A stretch of DNA of 64,000 bases from Planctomicrobium piriforme (GTDB taxonomy: Bacteria > Planctomycetota > Planctomycetia > Planctomycetales > Planctomycetaceae). Both the position numbers and the translations under genes were made by a program. Each line of letters opens with the position of its first letter. Positions within the stretch are counted from its first letter, which is position 1. The stretch covers positions 124,001 through 188,000 of the forward strand of contig NZ_FOQD01000002.1 in NCBI RefSeq assembly GCF_900113665.1. The letters run 5' to 3'. The notes beneath the pieces are model-generated. The model did no database searches. It had not been told where the DNA came from and worked only from the letters and a program-made list of their open reading frames with translations. Shown piece by piece: positions 60,756 through 64,000 of the stretch.

Positions 60756-61876
60756 ACGCTTTCCAGCTCCTGGAACTGTTCATCTCGCTGAGCCTGCAGG
60801 CGACGCTGCTCGCGTTGACCTGCTGGGCCCTTGGCCGCTGCACCGCTAACGACTGTACCCGAGCTCGCATCTGGTCCACTTGCCAGATCGCCTTGCTGTC
60901 GCTGTTTGTGCTCGCCATTTCGTTGCCGCACGTCCGGCTGCTGCCATCGCCTGGAACCCAATCGCCAGATCAACTGGCGGACGCCACGCTCATCGGCTCA
61001 CGCTGGGGTCAGATCATCGTCATTTTCTGGGCCGCGGGGGCGGCCTTCAGCCTGCTGGCGATGCTCCGCTCTGCCATGAAACTACGCCGCTTGCTCCAGG
61101 AATCGCCGACATCTCCGACCCTCATGGCGAATCTGCCTGTCGCGCTCCAGCAGCAACTGGCCGGTATTGACCTGCGTATTACTAACCACTTGCAGCACCC
61201 CTTCTGCTGGCAGTTCCACAGACCGTTGATCGTTCTGCCCCGCAGCTACCTTTGCCTGTCGCCGCAGGAGCTGTCGCTGGTGTTGCGACACGAAATCGCC
61301 CATCTTCAGTCGGCCCACCCGTTGGGACTCTGGCTGCAGCGCATTGTTGAAACAATCTACTGGTATCATCCCGTCGTGTGGTGGTGCGGTCGGCAGCTCA
61401 GCCTGTCTCGCGAACTTGTCTGCGACATGGCCGCCACTCAAACACGCGATGAAATCGCCCAGTATCTGAGGGTTCTGCTCAAGGTCGTCGAGCAAGCCGA
61501 TGAAGCCGACCCGCGCGTCTGGGGACTCGGCCTGCTCTTCGGAGGCGACTTTGGCGCTCTGGCACAGCGAGCCCGTCGCCTGGCAGAACGCGCCTCGAGG
61601 CCGCAGTCCTTTCCTGCATCAAACGGCGCAGCGGCGCTGGTCATCGCGGCGTGTCTGCTGATCACCACAGCCTGGCTGCCGCTGAATCCGCTCAATTCAT
61701 CTCGTGCACTCTGGTCCCCATGTCCCGCCTGGACGTCCAGCGTCCTGCACGATGTCGGAATCAGCGTCCGCGACTACGAAATCTACGACCGACAACTCGA
61801 CTGGCAAGACCGGCTGCAGGACCGCATTGACCTGCCCGCCGCAACGAATTCAATGCAGCCTGCGTCTGGCGACTGA
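60752..61876 (+). CDS. BlaR1-like M56 membrane metallopeptidase
   Basis: 374 residues. Several membrane helices (LLELFISLSLQATLLALTCWALG, IVIFWAAGAAFSLLAML) surround the zinc site LRHEIAHLQSAHP with SRELVCDMAA downstream. A last helix (AALVIAACLLITTAWLPL) leaves ~60 outer residues; no penicillin-binding sensor domain is present. In BlaR1 systems the peptidase cleaves BlaI when triggered. Here the trigger is unknown. Translationally coupled to blaI (ATGA). Confidence 0.88.
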   Translation: MNAFQLLELFISLSLQATLLALTCWALGRCTANDCTRARIWSTCQIALLSLFVLAISLPHVRLLPSPGTQSPDQLADATLIGSRWGQIIVIFWAAGAAFSLLAMLRSAMKLRRLLQESPTSPTLMANLPVALQQQLAGIDLRITNHLQHPFCWQFHRPLIVLPRSYLCLSPQELSLVLRHEIAHLQSAHPLGLWLQRIVETIYWYHPVVWWCGRQLSLSRELVCDMAATQTRDEIAQYLRVLLKVVEQADEADPRVWGLGLLFGGDFGALAQRARRLAERASRPQSFPASNGAAALVIAACLLITTAWLPLNPLNSSRALWSPCPAWTSSVLHDVGISVRDYEIYDRQLDWQDRLQDRIDLPAATNSMQPASGD

Positions 61877-61986
61877 CAGTGACGTCCGTCGCTATTCAAC
61901 AACATATTTTGGCAACCCCGTTTTCACGTCCCTGCAAAGATCAATCAACAGGGTGCGTGCAAACGAGCACATCGACGGAGCGATGG

Positions 61987-62691
61987 ATGATCACCTCAGG
62001 CAACACGCCAACCACAACAGACGATGCGACGACCTGCATCGCCCCGCCCCAGCCCCCCGCCAAAGCCGTCGAGCCGCTACGGGTGCGGCAATTTCAGGCG
62101 TACCGTTGGCGCATCCCCCTCACGGCAACCTGCCTGATCACGGGCTTCGGCCTCGCGCTTCTCTCTCCTCCGCGGATTCTCGTCGATAGCCAGCTCGACC
62201 AGTGGATTGACGTCAGCGGTTACTTGCTCGTGGCAGCAGGCATTGCCCTGCGACTGTGGGCAATCTCCTCGATCGATACCCGTAAGTCGGTCGTCCTCGT
62301 GACTTCAGGACCATACGGGCTTTGCCGCAATCCGCTGTACGTCGGCACTTTTTTGATCGCGATCGGCTTTCTCTGCCTGGTGCAGAGCCTGACGATGACG
62401 CTCCTCACACTGCCGATCATTCTGCTCTACATGTGGGGCGTTGTACCTGCTGAAGAACGTGTTATGCGCAGCCGCCACGGCGCCGCCTTCGACGAGTACT
62501 GCGCCGCCGTCCCCCGCTGGATTCCGCACCTGCATGCGATTTCGCAATTGCAGGTGCGTCCCGTCTGGACCAGCGGCCTCCGACGCGAAGTGGAATGCGG
62601 ACTGTGGTGGATCGCCATCGCCATCGTCGTCCACGTCACCTGCGACATGCGCATGGAACCCTGGTGGAACCACCCGTTCAACTGCCCTTGA
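61987..62691 (+). CDS. Isoprenylcysteine carboxyl methyltransferase-like membrane protein
   Basis: A 234-residue polytopic protein of the ICMT/PEMT type. GPYGLCRNPLYVGTFLIAIGFL is the SAM-binding hairpin typical of the family, and EERVMRSRHGAAFDEYCAAVPRWIP the C-terminal signature. ATG 61987 has GGAG 6 bp upstream; a GTG at 61879, just after the M56 stop, would give a longer form. It may belong to the blaI-M56 transcript. The substrate is unknown; bacterial homologues often methylate small lipids or phospholipids. Confidence 0.82.
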   Translation: MITSGNTPTTTDDATTCIAPPQPPAKAVEPLRVRQFQAYRWRIPLTATCLITGFGLALLSPPRILVDSQLDQWIDVSGYLLVAAGIALRLWAISSIDTRKSVVLVTSGPYGLCRNPLYVGTFLIAIGFLCLVQSLTMTLLTLPIILLYMWGVVPAEERVMRSRHGAAFDEYCAAVPRWIPHLHAISQLQVRPVWTSGLRREVECGLWWIAIAIVVHVTCDMRMEPWWNHPFNCP

Positions 62692-62720
62692 GAGCCGTTT
62701 GCTCGACTTGAATCAAACAA

Positions 62721-62760
62721 GCCAGCGTCGCCTTGATCGGCGCCGCTGGCTTTCTTTTTT
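62721..62760 (+). terminator. Strong intrinsic terminator
   Basis: GCCAGCG(T)CGCC pairs with GGCG(C)CGCTGGC around a short loop, followed by TTTCTTTTTT. Ends the blaI-M56-methyltransferase unit. Confidence 0.88.
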
Positions 62761-62763
62761 ATG

Positions 62764-62811
62764 CTCCCCTCGCCCCTGTACTCAGGGGAGAGGGGCCGGG
62801 GGTGAGGGGAA
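62764..62811 (+). repeat. GC-rich hairpin repeat, family R1 (copy 4)
   Basis: CTCGCCCCTGTACTCAGGGG plus AGAGGGGCCGGGGGTGAGGG. The two stem differences (CTG/CAG for CGG/CCG) compensate each other, so the hairpin is kept. Directly follows the terminator. Confidence 0.85.
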
Positions 62812-62877
62812 TAGCTGCGGAGTGATCTTGTGGGGGCACTTCATTCAACAACGCTTGCCGATCTTGAAGCCCGTCTC

Positions 62878-63624
62878 TCAGTCGAGTGAGGACGGCGTAA
62901 ACGTGAAACAGGCATAGAACCCTGCCTCATCGTGATAGTGTTCCGCCATCGACGCGAACCCGCCGTCGTGTGCTAACTGACGCAGCGTCGAGCGCGCCTC
63001 CGGCCAGTCGCTGCTGTTCATGTGCTCGCGAACCGCCTGCTTCTCCTCCGCATCCAGCACAGAAAATGTCCGCTCGGCAAACTCGTGGAAGCGATCCATG
63101 TATTCGTCGCGAGATTCACCGTCGAGCCGGACGAGATCGATCAGGATGAACATCCCGCCGTCGGCCAAATGCGTTTTCACATCACGAAACAGCTCTTCTT
63201 TCTCCTGTCGTGACAGATGATGGACCGAATAGCTCGCCAGCACCACGTCATAGCGCGGCAGCACCGGGTCGCGGACTGCATCAATGAGATTGCCAATGAC
63301 AAACCCACGGTCGGCCACCACTCCATCCAGATTCTGATCGGCCAGAGCAGCTGCAGCCGGGACCAGTTCGACGCCGGTGTACCGACTGACAGGCAGATCC
63401 TTCAGACTTCCTGCCGCCATCGAGGCGTCGCCGCAACCCAGATCGAGCAGTGAAAATGGACCGGGACGCTGTTGCAACAGTTGCGTCAGCGTCCTTCCCA
63501 TTTCGACATGCCGCATGTCGTTGTTGTTGACGATTTTCTGATAGAGCGACCAGCCCCGGCGAAACACATCGCTCGCCTGGGAATACCGTGCGTCCCGCTC
63601 CGCAGCCGGGTCGTCAGAATTCAT
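62878..63624 (-). CDS. Class I SAM-dependent methyltransferase
   Basis: 248 residues. FSLLDLGCGDASMAAG is the SAM-binding glycine motif, GVELVPAAA the second strand, YDVVLASYSVHHL the motif before the catalytic region and GGMFILIDLVR the last strand. Small-molecule methyltransferases of this type act on many substrates, and nothing here narrows it. ATG 63624 is used; eight further residues are open upstream. Confidence 0.85.
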   Translation of the reverse strand: MNSDDPAAERDARYSQASDVFRRGWSLYQKIVNNNDMRHVEMGRTLTQLLQQRPGPFSLLDLGCGDASMAAGSLKDLPVSRYTGVELVPAAAALADQNLDGVVADRGFVIGNLIDAVRDPVLPRYDVVLASYSVHHLSRQEKEELFRDVKTHLADGGMFILIDLVRLDGESRDEYMDRFHEFAERTFSVLDAEEKQAVREHMNSSDWPEARSTLRQLAHDGGFASMAEHYHDEAGFYACFTFTPSSLD

Positions 63625-63665
63625 CACGCCGCTCGACAATGTTCGCACTCCAAATTGAGTTCAGG

Positions 63666-64000
63666 TCAAGGGGCAGCGTTCTGACGCTGGGCCATGCCCT
63701 TCGTCAGTTCATCGCTGCTCAGTTGGCCATCCTTGTCGGCATCCCAACGGTCAAATGCACCCGGCGGTCCGCGAAATTCCTGTCGCGAAAGCTGCCCATC
63801 TCCGTTGGCGTCTTCGCGCTTCAGAATCATTTCCACCGGCATTCCCCCGCCGCGCGGGCGGTTCGCGTTTTCGGCGGGCTCGTCATGCATTTCCGCGTTG
63901 GCCGCATTCTGTGGGACGAGACTCTCGCTGCGAACATTCACAGCGCTGGACGCAAGCCCCTGACCAGATTGCAACGTCTGCACGAAGAACTCTCGCACCA
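63666..64000 (-). CDS. EF-hand protein (5' part beyond the window)
   Basis: At least 110 residues, open to the window edge on the minus strand. Two EF-hand loops are visible near the C-terminus: DANGDGQLSRQEF and DADKDGQLSSDEL, both with the expected calcium ligands. The preceding segment is Asn/Pro/Gly rich. Short secreted EF-hand proteins are frequent in planctomycetes. The true start lies outside the window. Confidence 0.75.
   Translation of the reverse strand, partial: VREFFVQTLQSGQGLASSAVNVRSESLVPQNAANAEMHDEPAENANRPRGGGMPVEMILKREDANGDGQLSRQEFRGPPGAFDRWDADKDGQLSSDELTKGMAQRQNAAP

Noticed and set aside
1..64000. tRNA, rRNA, IS element or prophage
   Set aside because: Looked for T-loop signatures, transposase motifs and phage structural genes; none seen.

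Overview
The window (about 60% GC) looks like a chromosomal segment of a planctomycete, most likely order Planctomycetales. Pointers are a PA14/multihaem cytochrome c protein, tandem arylsulfatase paralogues, a DUF1559 prepilin-like protein, a BlaI/M56 pair without a beta-lactamase, many planctomycete-type hypothetical proteins, and a ribosomal cluster with unusually wide spacers and no rpmD. No tRNA, rRNA, CRISPR array, insertion sequence or prophage was seen.

Layout. 1-11.3 kb (plus strand) is catabolic and secreted: a 5'-truncated multihaem cytochrome/PA14 protein, a Gfo/Idh/MocA oxidoreductase, a gluzincin-like metalloprotein, two paralogous sulfatases with HEAT-like C-termini, a haloalkane-dehalogenase-like hydrolase and a GH26-like glycosidase. 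11.5-13.9 kb holds an RluB-type pseudouridine synthase with a long Arg/Gly/Pro tail, and a TPR gene behind a promoter whose spacer is a perfect 21-bp palindrome. 13.9-20.1 kb (minus) is an apparent operon of response regulator, bioB and full-length lhr. rtcB follows on the plus strand, then a minus-strand molybdate-type ABC operon. 24.5-32.7 kb (plus) carries a coiled-coil hypothetical protein, a BatA-like VWA membrane protein and the most unusual module: an SbcD/YhaO-like phosphoesterase that has lost active-site motifs, next to an SbcC/YhaN-like ATPase fused to two tandem helix-hairpin-helix (DUF4332-like) modules. 32.7-45.6 kb is mixed: pyruvate kinase, an MtfA-type peptidase, a DUF2130 protein, a small toxin-antitoxin-like pair, a phytoene-desaturase-like flavoprotein, a PP2C phosphatase, a Maf protein, folD, a lipoprotein and an OmpH/Skp-like protein.

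45.9-59.0 kb (minus) is a merged S10-spc cluster running rpsJ-rplC-rplD-rplW-rplB-rpsS-rplV-rpsC-rplP-rpmC-rpsQ-rplN-rplX-rplE-rpsN-rpsH-rplF-rplR-rpsE-rplO-secY, then a terminator and map. It starts at a near-consensus sigma70 promoter. 59.3-64 kb holds the DUF1559 protein, blaI-M56, an isoprenylcysteine-methyltransferase-like membrane protein, a SAM methyltransferase and a partial EF-hand protein.

Several short dispersed repeat families (hairpins and inverted pairs) lie between genes and, in two cases, inside reading frames (the lhr helicase and the ABC permease N-terminus). Functions below rest on motif recognition by eye; no database search was run.
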